NCBI RefSeq assembly: GCF_009720525.1
Contig: NZ_CP043930.1
Location: 496,001 to 560,000 of the forward strand
Source: Gimesia benthica
GTDB lineage: Bacteria; Planctomycetota; Planctomycetia; Planctomycetales; Planctomycetaceae
Reading direction: 5' to 3'
Length of the DNA: 64,000 nt
Each line of letters opens with the position of its first letter. The first letter of the stretch is position 1. A model generated the notes under the pieces. That model ran no database searches. It worked only from the letters and a program-made list of their open reading frames with translations, and had not been told where the DNA came from. Positions 1 to 10,247 of this stretch are shown piece by piece. The translations under genes were made by a program, and so were the position numbers.

Positions 1-1
1 A

Positions 2-802
2 GAAGCGGTCACCGCCAGTGCGGACTGGCAAACCTTTTATGTCCGCGTGGAAGGGGCTCAATTCCAGGCTTCACTCAACGGAAAAGAGGTTCTTAATTTC
101 AAAGACACTTCTGAGAATCAGCGCGACATCGGTTTCATCGGTCTGCAAAAGAATGAAGGAGCCGTCGAATTCCGGAATATCTATCTAAAACCGCTCCGGA
201 TGATGACACTCTTCAACGGCGTCGATCTGGCAGGCTGGCAGGTCGTCCCCGGTTCTCAGAGCAAATTTGAAGTCGTCGACAAAACCATTCACGTGACCGC
301 CGAGAAACAGGGCTATCTGGAAACTGAAGACACATTCGACAATTTCCTCTTTCAGGCCTCAGCCAAATCGAACGGAGAAGCACTTAACAGCGGTTATTTC
401 TTTCGTGCCATCAAGGGTACCGAATCCGGAATGGCTAACGGCTACGAAGTTCAGATCCACAATGGATTCAAAGACAAGGATCGTACCAAACCCGAAAATG
501 CAGGGACCGGTGCCATCTTCCGGAGAACGGAGGCCCGTCGTGTCGTTTCCAACGATCACGAGTGGTTCACCACCACTCTCAATGCTTACGGCTCTCACAT
601 CGCCGTCTGGATCGACGGCTATCAGGTCACCGACTGGGAAGACACCCGCAAACCGGATGAAAATCCGCGGAAGGGCCTGCGCCTCAAAGCCGGCCACATC
701 AGCCTGCAGGGACATGACCCGACGACCGACCTGAACTTCAAAGATCTGAAGCTCAGCAATCTGCCGGGGGAATCATCGCCTCCTGCAAAGTCCGGGAAAT
801 AG
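2..802 (+). CDS. DUF1080 (3-keto-disaccharide hydrolase-like) protein, 5' end cut by window edge
   Basis: The reading frame is open from base 2, so the gene begins before the window; 266 residues are visible. The first ~65 residues look like the end of one concanavalin-like DUF1080 domain, finishing in EFRNIYLKPL. A second domain then opens with TLFNGVDLAGWQ, the usual start of DUF1080 (L-F-N-G-x-D-L-x-G-W), and ends in LNFKDLKL. The gene is therefore a tandem DUF1080 protein. Planctomycetes carry many copies, usually exported and linked to sugar or glycan breakdown; some members hydrolyse 3-keto-disaccharides. The catalytic role here is inferred from family only. A GTG at 47 could be mistaken for the start, but codons before it continue the domain. 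The last 50 bases overlap the convergent gene that follows. Confidence 0.85.
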   Translation, partial: EAVTASADWQTFYVRVEGAQFQASLNGKEVLNFKDTSENQRDIGFIGLQKNEGAVEFRNIYLKPLRMMTLFNGVDLAGWQVVPGSQSKFEVVDKTIHVTAEKQGYLETEDTFDNFLFQASAKSNGEALNSGYFFRAIKGTESGMANGYEVQIHNGFKDKDRTKPENAGTGAIFRRTEARRVVSNDHEWFTTTLNAYGSHIAVWIDGYQVTDWEDTRKPDENPRKGLRLKAGHISLQGHDPTTDLNFKDLKLSNLPGESSPPAKSGK

Positions 803-1568
803 TCTGAAACAACTCCTGCTCCGGGGCAACTTTACAGACGACAGCGTCTACTCCCAGCAGACGTGCTGCTGTGATGGTCTCAGGATGCGCCAGCCCCATC
901 ATGCCGATGCAAACCGGATGTTCTCCCAGCAACATCAGTCGGGACTGCACGATGTCCCAGGGATCGAGGTCATACAGCCAGAGATCTGCCTGGGCCCGTC
1001 GAGCAGCAGACGCGATCAATGCGCCGCGAGACTGCACCAGCGCTTCCAGCATCCTGCGGTACACCGGGTCCCCGGATATCACTCCAACCCGTTTTCCCGC
1101 CAGACAATCATCCTCCGTATCTGATCCCGAAGCTGCCTGATAGTGAAATATTTCATCGCGGCCCGTAGTCAGGGGGTAAGCGGGCGCAGTTCCTCTGATG
1201 ATCTCTGCCTCCTGCCGAATCCGAAACTCGGCAGCGCGGGCCGGAACCCGAATACTGACGGGCCAGAAATTCCGTGTTCTTCCATCGGCTTCACACCAGA
1301 CACCGTAACAGCAGAGAAACCGACTGACCGGAAATCTCCTGACCAGTTCTGTCAGGATTCGCCCCGCGAACTCATCAGGCCAGTTTTGACAGATCACGAC
1401 CAGTTCAGGCTGGACGGACTCTGTTTTCAGTTCAGAGAGACGGGGCAGGCATACCAGTTCCGCCGCGCCGAACACCTCCTGGAGGGAATGCATCACACCA
1501 CGCATTTCTTCGGTCTGGGAATTCCCCAGAATCAACACACATTCCCGTTGAGCGTCGCTCTGCCGCAT
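753..1568 (-). CDS. Protein with two receiver-like (pseudo-receiver) domains
   Basis: This 271-residue protein opens with CVLILGNSQTEEMRG and has a second similar unit from about residue 155 (GKRVGVISGDPVYRRMLEAL). Both have the alternating strand and helix pattern of CheY-like receivers. In the first unit the phosphoacceptor strand reads LVVICQNW, so no aspartate is present. In the second it reads LWLYDLDPWD, which keeps aspartates. The unit closes with GVDAVVCKVAP, where the lysine could be the conserved receiver lysine. There is no DNA-binding or enzymatic output domain. I read it as a stand-alone pseudo-receiver of unknown role, with moderate confidence. It is convergent with the DUF1080 gene (50-bp tail overlap) and divergent from the kinase gene at 1764, leaving 195 bp for both promoters. 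A 127-residue pseudo-receiver at 44459 is of similar kind. Confidence 0.6.
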   Translation of the reverse strand: MRQSDAQRECVLILGNSQTEEMRGVMHSLQEVFGAAELVCLPRLSELKTESVQPELVVICQNWPDEFAGRILTELVRRFPVSRFLCCYGVWCEADGRTRNFWPVSIRVPARAAEFRIRQEAEIIRGTAPAYPLTTGRDEIFHYQAASGSDTEDDCLAGKRVGVISGDPVYRRMLEALVQSRGALIASAARRAQADLWLYDLDPWDIVQSRLMLLGEHPVCIGMMGLAHPETITAARLLGVDAVVCKVAPEQELFQTISRTLQEAMIPPADC

Positions 1569-1763
1569 CCGCCTCTTCTCCTAAAGGCCATATCTTTCGT
1601 AGTTTCAGATAACTTATAACGCAAAACGCCAATTCAGGGGAAGGGCACTCTCTCTGCTCAGAAGTTGTCAGTTCCTGCGAATCGGTCTTGCGAAAATCCC
1701 GTTATTTTGTCATAAATCGTTATCTAATAAGCTGATCGGATTTGATCTCGCCAGTGGCTCAGG

Positions 1764-4112
1764 ATGCCCGACACATTGGTGAGGAAAAGGATTTCTCAAA
1801 CGTTGATCGAACCGCCTTCACAAGAGTTGATTCATCGCCTGACCAGCCTCAAGCTCTGTACAGCCGCTGATCTGAGACGATGCCGACGACGAGTCAGAAA
1901 ATTAGCCCGGGGAATCCCGGCTTTCGACTCGGTCTGGATCGATGCGCTGGTTCAAGCCCAGAAAATATCTCCCTTCCAGGCCAAAGCACTGGAAGCAGGG
2001 CACCCCGAACAGCTGACCGTTGGCCCTTACTTGCTGATCTCTGAACTGGGACACAGTCATAAATCTCGTACTTTTATTGCACGACCTTCTGAAAGTGCTG
2101 ATCGCTGCGCCCTGAAACTGACACAACCTCAGTCAGAGTACGGTAACCAGCTGCAGCAGGATTTCCACACATTGCTGCAGCAACTGCAGGGTCTGCATCA
2201 CCCCTCTTTAATTCTGCCCCGCGTTGTCAAACCGGTAGGTCAGCAGTTTGTGGTGATCAGTCATTACCTGCCGTCATCCACAGTCTCCGAATTGTTGATC
2301 CGACGCGGACGCTTTCCCGTTCCCGTTGTACTGTCTCTTGGAGCTCAACTGCTCGACGCCCTGGTCGCCCTCGAAAAACGGAGGGTGATTCATGGTGACA
2401 TTCGTCCCTGGAACGTACGGCTGACTCCCAGCGGAATCGCCGCCCTGGTCGATACGGGTCTGGAACCGATCCTGTCACCGGAACTGACTATTCACTCATC
2501 CTTACCGCCGCGCTGCTACGACGGAATTGCACCGGAACTGATAGGGACCGGGCGTCATCCCAATGCCCAGAGTGACCTCTACGCACTGGGCTGTCTGCTC
2601 TGGGAGTTACTCGCAGGCCGACCTCCGTTTACGACGGGAGACCCTCTGGCAAAACTGGCCTGTCATCAGACAAAGACCATTCCTGATATTCGCAGATGGG
2701 CCCCCGAAACACCGGCTCCCCTGGCTGAAATGCTCTTGAAACTGACCGCATCACAACCCAATCAACGACCAACAAGCATGCAGGCCGCTCAACAGCAATG
2801 GCCGGTTTCTCAGCAAGGCTCCCGGAAAACACTGGCCCGCTTCCATGCATCATTTCAACACCAGACGACCCGCAGCCAGAGCGAAACAGGCACCAGCCGA
2901 CCAGGCCGACTCCCTCTGATTGCAGCCACGATATTCGTCCTTTCCGGACTCTCTTACACACTGCTGGATGAAGGAGCCCGCAATCACCTGCTGGAAATCA
3001 CATCGCGTGTTTCCTTCACTCAATCCAGCACAAACTCATCCCCAGCTGAGACAACCACCGAGTCTTCTTCTAATCAAAAAGCCGAGACTGCTGCCCAACG
3101 ACTATTACTTCCCGTCCCTGACGGAAACGGCGTGATTCTGCTGGATTCAGCCGAACCATACGTATCCACACAAATCTCAACGGTCGGCGGATTGTCCATC
3201 AAGGGCACTGCCGAAAACCCGGCGATCATTGAAATCGAAGAGACTCCCTGCCGCATCGTTGCCGCCAGTCTCAGTCTCGAAAATGTGATTTTTGTCAACC
3301 GCTCCCAAAGTCCCTCTCCACAAAAACAGTCAGCGTCAGCAGGCACTTCCACGGCTTTACTGCACGTAACCGCCCAGAGCTTGAAGATCAAAGGCTGCTG
3401 TTTTACTCAACTCGATTCAGAAAGATCAGACACCTCAGCCCTCGAAAGGGAAGCCATTTACTGGAGTCCCCTCGATCCGCAACAACGGAACAGCAGCCAG
3501 GTCCTCATTCAGGACACTTTGTTTGCAGTTCCCCAACATGCACTACACCTGACACATACGCCTCAAGTCCTGACGCTCACAAACAGCTTGAATGTCACGT
3601 CTCATTCTACGCTTTACCTCGAACGTGCCCCGGAGATTGACCAACAGTTCAATTTGAAACTGCAGCACCTGACGCTCCGAGAAGCAGGCCCGCTGGTCCT
3701 GTTAAACTGGACCGATCCCACATTAATTCCCGGCACTATTCAAATCGAGGCCCGTGATTGCGTGTTTGACCTGAATCAGGCAGCTCTGATCCAGGTCAGA
3801 GGGCAGAAACCACCGGAAAACTGGCTCTCTTCGGTCAGCCTGCTCGGCGAGGGCTCCGTTGCCTCTGCAGAAATTCAGATCGCAGGCTGGCAAGCCTCAG
3901 CCACAGAGCCACTCCAGGAACTGAGCACGCTTAACATGGACATCGAAGGCCTCTCGACTGGTAAATTCGAATACGCAGCACCACTGAGTCTGCACGCGGA
4001 AGACTCAGTCATTACCGCCGCCCAGGTCCCACGAACTTCATCGCTGCCACCGGGCATTCAGGTAAAACTGTTCCCCGCATTCCTGGCACGCCTGATGTCT
4101 CTCGAAAACTGA
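1764..4112 (+). CDS. Ser/Thr protein kinase-like membrane protein with degenerate motifs
   Basis: The 782-residue product has a kinase-type domain (about residues 90-350), one membrane segment (about 383-401) and a ~380-residue extracytoplasmic region. Kept features are the ATP-site lysine in CALKLTQ (K118), the aspartate and asparagine in HGDIRPWNV (D212), and an APE motif followed by a normal helix F region (SDLYALGCLLWELLAGRPPF). Odd features are a glycine-poor P-loop (LGHSHKSRTF), HRDLKPxN changed to HGDIRPWN, and DFG changed to DTG (D230). It may be weakly active or a pseudokinase. The C-terminal part has recurring short strands (LSLENVIFVN, LKIKGCCF, LIQDTLFAV) suggesting a right-handed beta-helix. 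Planctomycete kinases often have this layout with variable sensor regions. The substrate is unknown. The N-terminal ~80 residues precede the fold and are common in planctomycete kinases. Confidence 0.85.
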   Translation: MPDTLVRKRISQTLIEPPSQELIHRLTSLKLCTAADLRRCRRRVRKLARGIPAFDSVWIDALVQAQKISPFQAKALEAGHPEQLTVGPYLLISELGHSHKSRTFIARPSESADRCALKLTQPQSEYGNQLQQDFHTLLQQLQGLHHPSLILPRVVKPVGQQFVVISHYLPSSTVSELLIRRGRFPVPVVLSLGAQLLDALVALEKRRVIHGDIRPWNVRLTPSGIAALVDTGLEPILSPELTIHSSLPPRCYDGIAPELIGTGRHPNAQSDLYALGCLLWELLAGRPPFTTGDPLAKLACHQTKTIPDIRRWAPETPAPLAEMLLKLTASQPNQRPTSMQAAQQQWPVSQQGSRKTLARFHASFQHQTTRSQSETGTSRPGRLPLIAATIFVLSGLSYTLLDEGARNHLLEITSRVSFTQSSTNSSPAETTTESSSNQKAETAAQRLLLPVPDGNGVILLDSAEPYVSTQISTVGGLSIKGTAENPAIIEIEETPCRIVAASLSLENVIFVNRSQSPSPQKQSASAGTSTALLHVTAQSLKIKGCCFTQLDSERSDTSALEREAIYWSPLDPQQRNSSQVLIQDTLFAVPQHALHLTHTPQVLTLTNSLNVTSHSTLYLERAPEIDQQFNLKLQHLTLREAGPLVLLNWTDPTLIPGTIQIEARDCVFDLNQAALIQVRGQKPPENWLSSVSLLGEGSVASAEIQIAGWQASATEPLQELSTLNMDIEGLSTGKFEYAAPLSLHAEDSVITAAQVPRTSSLPPGIQVKLFPAFLARLMSLEN

Positions 4113-4266
4113 GAACCGCGGCCAAATATCTCCAACCACGCTCCTTGAAGGGAGGACAGAGGGTTGGTAACATCTCTTCCAGTCCTGTGAAAAACGACCT
4201 CCGTCGGCCGGCAGCACACGGGCGGCTCCGCCAGTTGACGAACGCACACACTTATCTGATGTGACT

Positions 4267-5247
4267 ATGAATATCGACCATGAGTATCGAACCGACATCT
4301 CCCGTGGCTGGAACCGGAAACACATTTTAGGACTGCAGGACCTCTCCCGGGATGAGCTGAACATCATCCTGAATCAGGCAGCCGAATTTAAGCGGCTCGC
4401 AAATATTGGAGAAACCAAACTCACCCCGCTGGCAGGCACCGTGGTCGCGAATCTGTTCTTCGAACCTTCCACACGCACCCGTATCAGCTTCGGTCTCGCA
4501 GCCAAACGACTCAGTGCCGACACAGTTGATTTCACCGCCTCCGGCAGCAGCCTTTCCAAAGGGGAAAGCTTTGTCGACACAGCCAAGACCATCGAGGCCA
4601 TGGGAGTCTCCTACGTAGTTGTCCGACACAAAACCCCCGGTGCCCCGCAGCTTCTGGCACAACACCTGGATGCCAACATTCTCAACGCCGGCGATGGAAC
4701 ACACGAGCATCCAACCCAGGCTCTACTGGACATCTTCACCATCCGCGAGCATTTCGGGAAAATTGAAGGACTGACTGTCACCCTCGTCGGAGATATCCTC
4801 CATAGCCGTGTCGCACGGTCGAATATCTGGGGTCTGAAAAAACTGGGGGCCCACGTCATCGTCTGCGGTCCCACCACACTAATCCCTACCGATATTGAGC
4901 AGCTGGGTGTCGAAGTTTCCAACAGCCTGGACGACGTGATCGATCGCACCGACTGCCTGAACCTGCTGCGGATTCAATTCGAACGCCAACGCGGACATTA
5001 CTTCCCGTCGATTCGCGAATACGCCCACCTGTTCGGCATGAATAAACAGCGCATCAATAAAGCCAAAGAAGATGTACTGATTCTGGCTCCCGGACCAATC
5101 AACCGTGGTGTAGAAATTACTCCCGACGTAGCCGACGGCCCGCACTCTGTCATCCTCGGACAGGTCAGTAACGGGCTGATTATCCGCATGGCTTGCCTCT
5201 ACCTGCTTCACTTACAACGTATTGCCTCCCAGGGAACATCTGGATGA
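4267..5247 (+). CDS. pyrB: Aspartate carbamoyltransferase, catalytic subunit
   Basis: PyrB joins carbamoyl phosphate and L-aspartate to carbamoyl aspartate in the cytoplasm, the committed step of pyrimidine synthesis. The protein has the carbamoyl-phosphate motif FFEPSTRTR near residue 60 and [11 protein letters not shown] near 145, with the expected two-domain length (about 326 residues). The start could be ATG 4267 or GTG 4261, two codons earlier; neither has a clear ribosome binding site. The TGA stop overlaps the ATG of the next gene (ATGA), so the two are translationally coupled. No pyrI regulatory chain is present nearby. In organisms such as Pseudomonas a non-catalytic dihydroorotase-like chain is required for activity, and the neighbour here looks like that type. 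Confidence 0.97.
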   Translation: MNIDHEYRTDISRGWNRKHILGLQDLSRDELNIILNQAAEFKRLANIGETKLTPLAGTVVANLFFEPSTRTRISFGLAAKRLSADTVDFTASGSSLSKGESFVDTAKTIEAMGVSYVVVRHKTPGAPQLLAQHLDANILNAGDGTHEHPTQALLDIFTIREHFGKIEGLTVTLVGDILHSRVARSNIWGLKKLGAHVIVCGPTTLIPTDIEQLGVEVSNSLDDVIDRTDCLNLLRIQFERQRGHYFPSIREYAHLFGMNKQRINKAKEDVLILAPGPINRGVEITPDVADGPHSVILGQVSNGLIIRMACLYLLHLQRIASQGTSG

Positions 5248-6524
5248 AATCTCTCCTTATCAAAAACGGGCACATTATCGATCCTTCGCAAGATCTGGAT
5301 GTGCAGGGCAACCTGCTCGTCGAAGGAGGAAAGATTACAGGACTCTGCGATGACGATGTCACAGCAGACGAAGTGATCGATGCCACAGGATTGATTGTCA
5401 GCCCCGGGTTCATTGACCTGCACGTCTCTCTGTGCGAGCCAGGTTTCGAAGAAGACGAAACCATTGAAACCGGTACGGCTGCGGCATTGGCCGGTGGTGT
5501 GACTTCGCTGGGTTGCCTGCCGAATACCGCTCCAGTTGTCGACGACCGATCTTCCGCAGAGTTCATCCTGCTGCAGGCCGAGCGGGCATCTAACTGTCAC
5601 GTCTTTCCCCTGGGAGCAGTCACCAAAAACAACGAGGGGAAAGAGCTCGCTGAAATCGGGCAGCTGGTCGCCGGCCAGGCGGTCGGTTTCACCGATGCCG
5701 ACAAACCTATCGAGAGTGCTGAAATCATGCGGTGTGCCCTGGAGTACACCCGGATGTTTGGCCGCCCGATTTTAAATCGTCCGCAAGTCGCGGAACTGAC
5801 CGAGAAAGGACAGATGCACGAAGGGTTTCACTCAACCGTATTGGGTTTGAAGGGCATTCCCGCAGCGGCTGAAGAGATCATGGTCAATCGGGATATCGCA
5901 CTGGCCGAACTGACACGGGGACGCATCCACCTGATGTGTATTTCCACTCAAAACAGTGTCGCCCAGATCAGACGTGCCAAGGCGTCTGGAATCCAGGTCT
6001 CCGCCGACGTTACTCCCCATCATCTCACTCTGACGGACCAGATGCTGGAAACTTATGATCCCAATTACAAAGTTCTGCCTCCGCTCCGCTCTCAGGAACA
6101 TATTGACGCCCTGATCGAAGGCCTCAAAGATGGCACGATTGAAGTGATCTGCTCGGACCATACTCCGCATGCTGCTGAGAAGAAGACAGATGAAATCCTG
6201 GGTGCTGACTTTGGCATCATTGGTCTGGAAACTCTGCTGCCAGTCTGCCTGCAAACCCTGATCACACCGGGACATTTAACCTGGTCGGAATTGATCAGCA
6301 AACTCACTATTGGTCCGGCCCGCATTCTGGGGCTCGCCAAGGGAACACTCGCTGCGGGAGCAGATGCTGATATCACCCTCATCAATCCTGAGGTCCGCTA
6401 TGTTCTTCAGCGGGAAAATTTGAAATCTTCCAGTCACAACAGCCCGTTTCTGGGTAAAGAACTGCAGGGCAGGGCAGAAGTCGTGGTTGTCTCCGGTGAA
6501 ATCCGCTATCGGGCCGATCATTAA
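5244..6524 (+). CDS. pyrC: Dihydroorotase-like protein, probably non-catalytic (PyrC' / PyrX type)
   Basis: The true start is ATG 5244, overlapping the pyrB stop, which gives 426 residues. The fold is clearly type I dihydroorotase ([38 protein letters not shown]). Key metal or substrate residues are missing. The HxH-x-R signature is [10 protein letters not shown], so the second histidine is Ser and the arginine is Cys. The HAED histidine position reads LNRP. The HVST histidine position reads MCIST. The final aspartate (SDH) remains. Enzymes need these ligands, so this copy should be inactive. In Pseudomonas an inactive PyrC' is co-encoded with PyrB and forms the structural core of ATCase. The coupling seen here argues for the same role (inference). 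A working dihydroorotase would then be encoded elsewhere. Database annotation will probably call it an active PyrC. Confidence 0.9.
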   Translation: MKSLLIKNGHIIDPSQDLDVQGNLLVEGGKITGLCDDDVTADEVIDATGLIVSPGFIDLHVSLCEPGFEEDETIETGTAAALAGGVTSLGCLPNTAPVVDDRSSAEFILLQAERASNCHVFPLGAVTKNNEGKELAEIGQLVAGQAVGFTDADKPIESAEIMRCALEYTRMFGRPILNRPQVAELTEKGQMHEGFHSTVLGLKGIPAAAEEIMVNRDIALAELTRGRIHLMCISTQNSVAQIRRAKASGIQVSADVTPHHLTLTDQMLETYDPNYKVLPPLRSQEHIDALIEGLKDGTIEVICSDHTPHAAEKKTDEILGADFGIIGLETLLPVCLQTLITPGHLTWSELISKLTIGPARILGLAKGTLAAGADADITLINPEVRYVLQRENLKSSSHNSPFLGKELQGRAEVVVVSGEIRYRADH

Positions 6525-6790
6525 AAACTTCTGCACACAAAATGATCGAAGTTGACGTTCCCCTCTGTATCATCAACAATATCAATAAGTTGATCCGATC
6601 AGATCAGCGTGAACATCAGAGAAAGAACGAATTTCGATAATTTAAATCAAGTCACCCGATCGGGATCAAGTTTTTCTGTTCACCATCAGATAGGAACTTC
6701 AGACAGCAGGCACTAAACCACTCCCGTTGTAGAGTCGATAATACATATACCGCTCCCAACCCTTTATCAGAATGGGGCTTGTGATTAATT

Positions 6791-7621
6791 ATGAAAATCA
6801 GCTTCCTGTCTTGTCTCCTGCTTAAGCGAAACATGAGCCTGCCCGTTCTGCTTTGCCTGAATCTGGCGATTCTGTGCTCTGGTTGTGGCGCAGAGACGTA
6901 CGAGCAGCGACTCAACGAAACGGAGCAGTATTTCTCATATCTGCATGAGCGGAATCAGGCACTCGCTGGTACCTGGAGTGCTCCTCCGATTCACTTCCGC
7001 CCCCCCCTCGATTTTCAGGAAATTTCCGCTGCCGCACCAGCAGCAGTTCCGGCAGGTGAGAATGGAGAAGCGGAACCAGCGGAGCCGACACAGACGATTG
7101 ACCCTCGACAGCCGGATTTTGCCGATCTCAAACTCCCCGGTCTCGAAGGCGCCTGGCGAACGGAAGTCCCCGTCGATCTGGAAAATGAAACTGTGGATCG
7201 CCCAGCCTATCTGTATGTGCTGTGCAATTACTCGCTGCTGCAGAACGAGGAGCAGGAAGCTGCTGCCAATTTTTTAAACGAAGTCAACAACCAGCTCTCC
7301 ACCACTTTTAACAAGTATTTGAATACGGAAGACTTTGTTAACGAACGCTTTCCCCGTAAGCGGGGTTACACCAATCCCAAAGAGTTTACCTTCAATTCCT
7401 TTACTCCTGAAATGCCCATCGATGGCGCCCCTTATGAAATACAGATCTACCTGACTGAATCGGGTGAGTATCAGGCTGCCATCCTGGCTTTCATCCCCCA
7501 GAATATGGTCCGAAAATCCAAATTGCAGGAACAGATCGATTTCAGCCTCGAGACATTCGATCTACAGCCCCCGCAACGCGGAAACGGCGGCGGAGAATCA
7601 CGCCCCAGCACACAGTTTTAG
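6791..7621 (+). CDS. Predicted lipoprotein of unknown function
   Basis: This 276-residue protein begins with a hydrophobic signal ending in a lipobox-like ILCSGC, which predicts lipid attachment at Cys32 (or Cys18 if ATG 6833 is the start). The mature part has an N-terminal helical stretch (YEQRLNETEQYFSYL), a Pro/Ala/Glu-rich linker, then a folded region of about 170 residues including two likely strands (EIQIYLTESGEYQAAILAFIP). I do not recognise the family. It lies 86 bp before a BatA/VWA gene on the same strand and may be the first gene of that transcription unit. The 266 bp upstream, after pyrC, contain no gene I can support; they hold only an AT-rich stretch and a short CCCGATCGGG palindrome. 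Confidence 0.7.
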   Translation: MKISFLSCLLLKRNMSLPVLLCLNLAILCSGCGAETYEQRLNETEQYFSYLHERNQALAGTWSAPPIHFRPPLDFQEISAAAPAAVPAGENGEAEPAEPTQTIDPRQPDFADLKLPGLEGAWRTEVPVDLENETVDRPAYLYVLCNYSLLQNEEQEAAANFLNEVNNQLSTTFNKYLNTEDFVNERFPRKRGYTNPKEFTFNSFTPEMPIDGAPYEIQIYLTESGEYQAAILAFIPQNMVRKSKLQEQIDFSLETFDLQPPQRGNGGGESRPSTQF

Positions 7622-7707
7622 TTGACTCAATGAGCGGAATAGAAAAGAGATCACAAAACGTAACGATCTGAATCGCCAATCAGACTCTCCAATAGACACA
7701 TCAATCT

Positions 7708-10202
7708 ATGTCACTCATTCACCCTGGTTTATTACTTGGAATTCTGCTGGCAACAATCCCGGTGATTCTCCACTTTCTGCTTCGTTCCAAACCAAAAAAA
7801 CTGATCTTCCCTGCCTTAGCGCTATTGCAGCGACGTAAGATTCAAAACTCGCAACGCCTGAAACTGCGACACATCTGGCTCCTGCTCCTGCGAATTCTGA
7901 TCATAGTCGCCATTGTCCTGGCACTGACACGTCCCTCACTCCCGCCAGCCAATTATAGCTTTTCGACGTACGAGCTGGTCATGTTCTGTTCCATCATCGT
8001 CTTGGCGGTGCTGGCCTACCTGGGATTGATGAGACATTATCAGAAACAGAGAATCTCCCAGCAGTCTTTGAATACACGACGCACTTTTCTAAGGGGAGGC
8101 ATCGGAGGCGCCGCGTTCCTGCTGATAGCACTCCTGGTTCTCTGGCCTTACCAAAGGAGAGTCTTTGCGGAAATTTCTGCCCCCTTACCGGCCGTTTCTG
8201 AAAACATTCCGGTCACGGCGATTTTCCTGTTTGACACCAGTCTGAGCATGGACTACCGCCAGGAAAACCAGTCACGACTGGAACAGGCCCAGTCCATCGC
8301 CGAAGAACACTTGAGTAATCTCCCCGCGCAGAGCAGGGTCTCAATTCTGAACAGCAGCAGCGAAGATATCTCCCCATTTCAGTCAGACCTCACCGCGGTG
8401 AAATCCCGGCTCAAGTCCCTCAAAACATCCGCCTGGTCCCTCTACCTGGATGATCGCCTCCGCACTGCCATCAATCGTCAGGAAGATGACTTCAAACGCA
8501 GCCAGAACGAACGCCAGTCCTCAGGTTCACAGTCAGCCGGCTCCGATCAGTTTGTGCGGGAAATCTATATCTATACCGATCTGGCCCGCACCGCCTGGCG
8601 CAGCCAACCTTCCCAGTTAATTCAACAGCAGCTGGAAAAGCTCAAATGGCTGGGAATCTACGTGATTGATGTCGGAGTGACCAGTCCACAAAACATCGGG
8701 ATTTCCCACCTGGATCTTTCACGCGAATCGATCACGCTGGGCAATTCCGTCTCCATCAAAGCAGAAATCACGTCCACCGGCATCACGGCCAGTGACACGT
8801 TTCTGGAGTTATACACACAAAACGAGAAAGGACAGTTGATCAAACGGGATCAACGCCCGCTTTCCACGGTCGCATCTCCAGACGATGCTCCCGCAACAGA
8901 GAATGTGACCACCGGAGCAAAACCGGGCCCCCAGCTGGAAATGAGCCTGCCGAATGTCGACCAGCCGGTCACACAGGGGGAACTGCGGATCACCTCTTCT
9001 GATCCCTATCTGCCCGATGATGTCCGTTATTTTACCATCACCGCCCGGCCTCCACCCAAGATTCTGATTGTCAGCCCCGACGCCAGCTCTGCCCGCCTGT
9101 GGAATGATGCCCTGGCACCCAGACCTTTGGTCGCCCTTAAAAGAACCGCTATCAGTGTGAGATCGCCCCCCTCAACCAGATCGAAACACTCCCTCTGGAA
9201 GAATATGCCGCCATCTACCTGATCAACATCACCAGCCTGCCTGACAGCCTGTGGCAGCAGTTTACAGACTATGTCAAACAGGGGGGAGGCCTGGGAGTAC
9301 TGATGGGCAGCGACGGCGATGCGCCGGAATCGACAATCGTTTCATTCAACTCCCGGCCGGCCCAAGAACTCCTGCCGGTGGAACTGTTAGGCTCACTCAA
9401 GTTCATCCCGCCGGAATTCCTGGACCTGGAACACAATGAACACGCACTATTCTCTTATTTTCAGGATCTGGGAGGGACCGGAGAACTCTCAAACATGGAA
9501 GTCAACCGCTACTGGCGTGTGGAACCGGAAAATCCGGACCAGGTCATCGCCCGCTATACTGATGCGCGCCATTCACCCGCCATCATCGAACGTAATCTCG
9601 GCAGGGGAAAGGTCGTCGTCTTGACCACAGGTATCGACGCTCAGGGCTGGAGCCAGCTCCTGTATGCCCGCTGGTCCTATCTCGCGTTTGCCGACCAGTT
9701 GACCCGCTACCTGATCCGTACACGCGCCAATCGGACCAACTATCTGGCTGGCGAAGTTGCCATCTATCAGTGGCCGGCAACCGCCACCACACCGGAATCC
9801 TTCCTGCTCAGAACCCCCGATTTGAAACAGCTGCCCATTGAAGTCAAACAGGGAGCGCATCAGGTCTCTATTCCGGATACCCGGATCGTCGGCCATTACG
9901 AGCTTATCGATAACTCTAGTAACATCACTCGATCCTCGAGCGGATTCAGCATGAATGTCAATCCGGCCGAAAGCAATTTCCGCCCCATCAGCAATCAGGA
10001 ACTGGATCAGATCCTGGGAGCAGAACGTTACAGTATGACCCGCGATATGGAAGGACTGAAGCGCACCATTCGAACGGGGAGACTTGGTGTCGAAATCTTT
10101 CCGATCCTGGTCACTCTTCTGCTGGCCGTCTTCTGTCTGGAACATTTTACTGCAAACTATTTTTACGAAATCGATCAACCTTCAGAAGAATCCACATCCT
10201 GA
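7708..10202 (+). CDS. BatA-like VWA membrane protein, interrupted by one -1 frameshift
   Basis: The N-terminus (HPGLLLGILLATIPVILHFLLRSKP) is the BatA / aerotolerance-regulator N-terminal domain, with further membrane helices near residues 50-70, 90-108 and 135-150. A VWA domain follows, with MIDAS motif DTSLS at about residue 176. The first frame runs to 9222 but loses similarity after ...PRPLVALK. From about 9141 the next frame continues naturally (KNRYQCEIAPLNQIE, then GGGLGVLMGSDG) to 10202. One extra A in the AAAA run at 9139-9142 restores a single 831-residue protein; slippage at the C6 run near 9164-9170 is less likely. Such proteins usually work with MoxR ATPases and DUF58 proteins, which are not in this window. 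A transmembrane segment near the C-terminus (EIFPILVTLLLAVFCLEHF) is typical of the family. Confidence 0.8.
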
Positions 10203-10247
10203 ACGACAACCCAGACAAGTACTGTCTGACGTGAAACTGACTCTCTC

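Noticed and set aside
4113-4266. PyrR-type attenuator or terminator before pyrB
   Set aside because: The 150 bp show no convincing hairpin plus T-tract and no PyrR-binding pattern that I can recognise.
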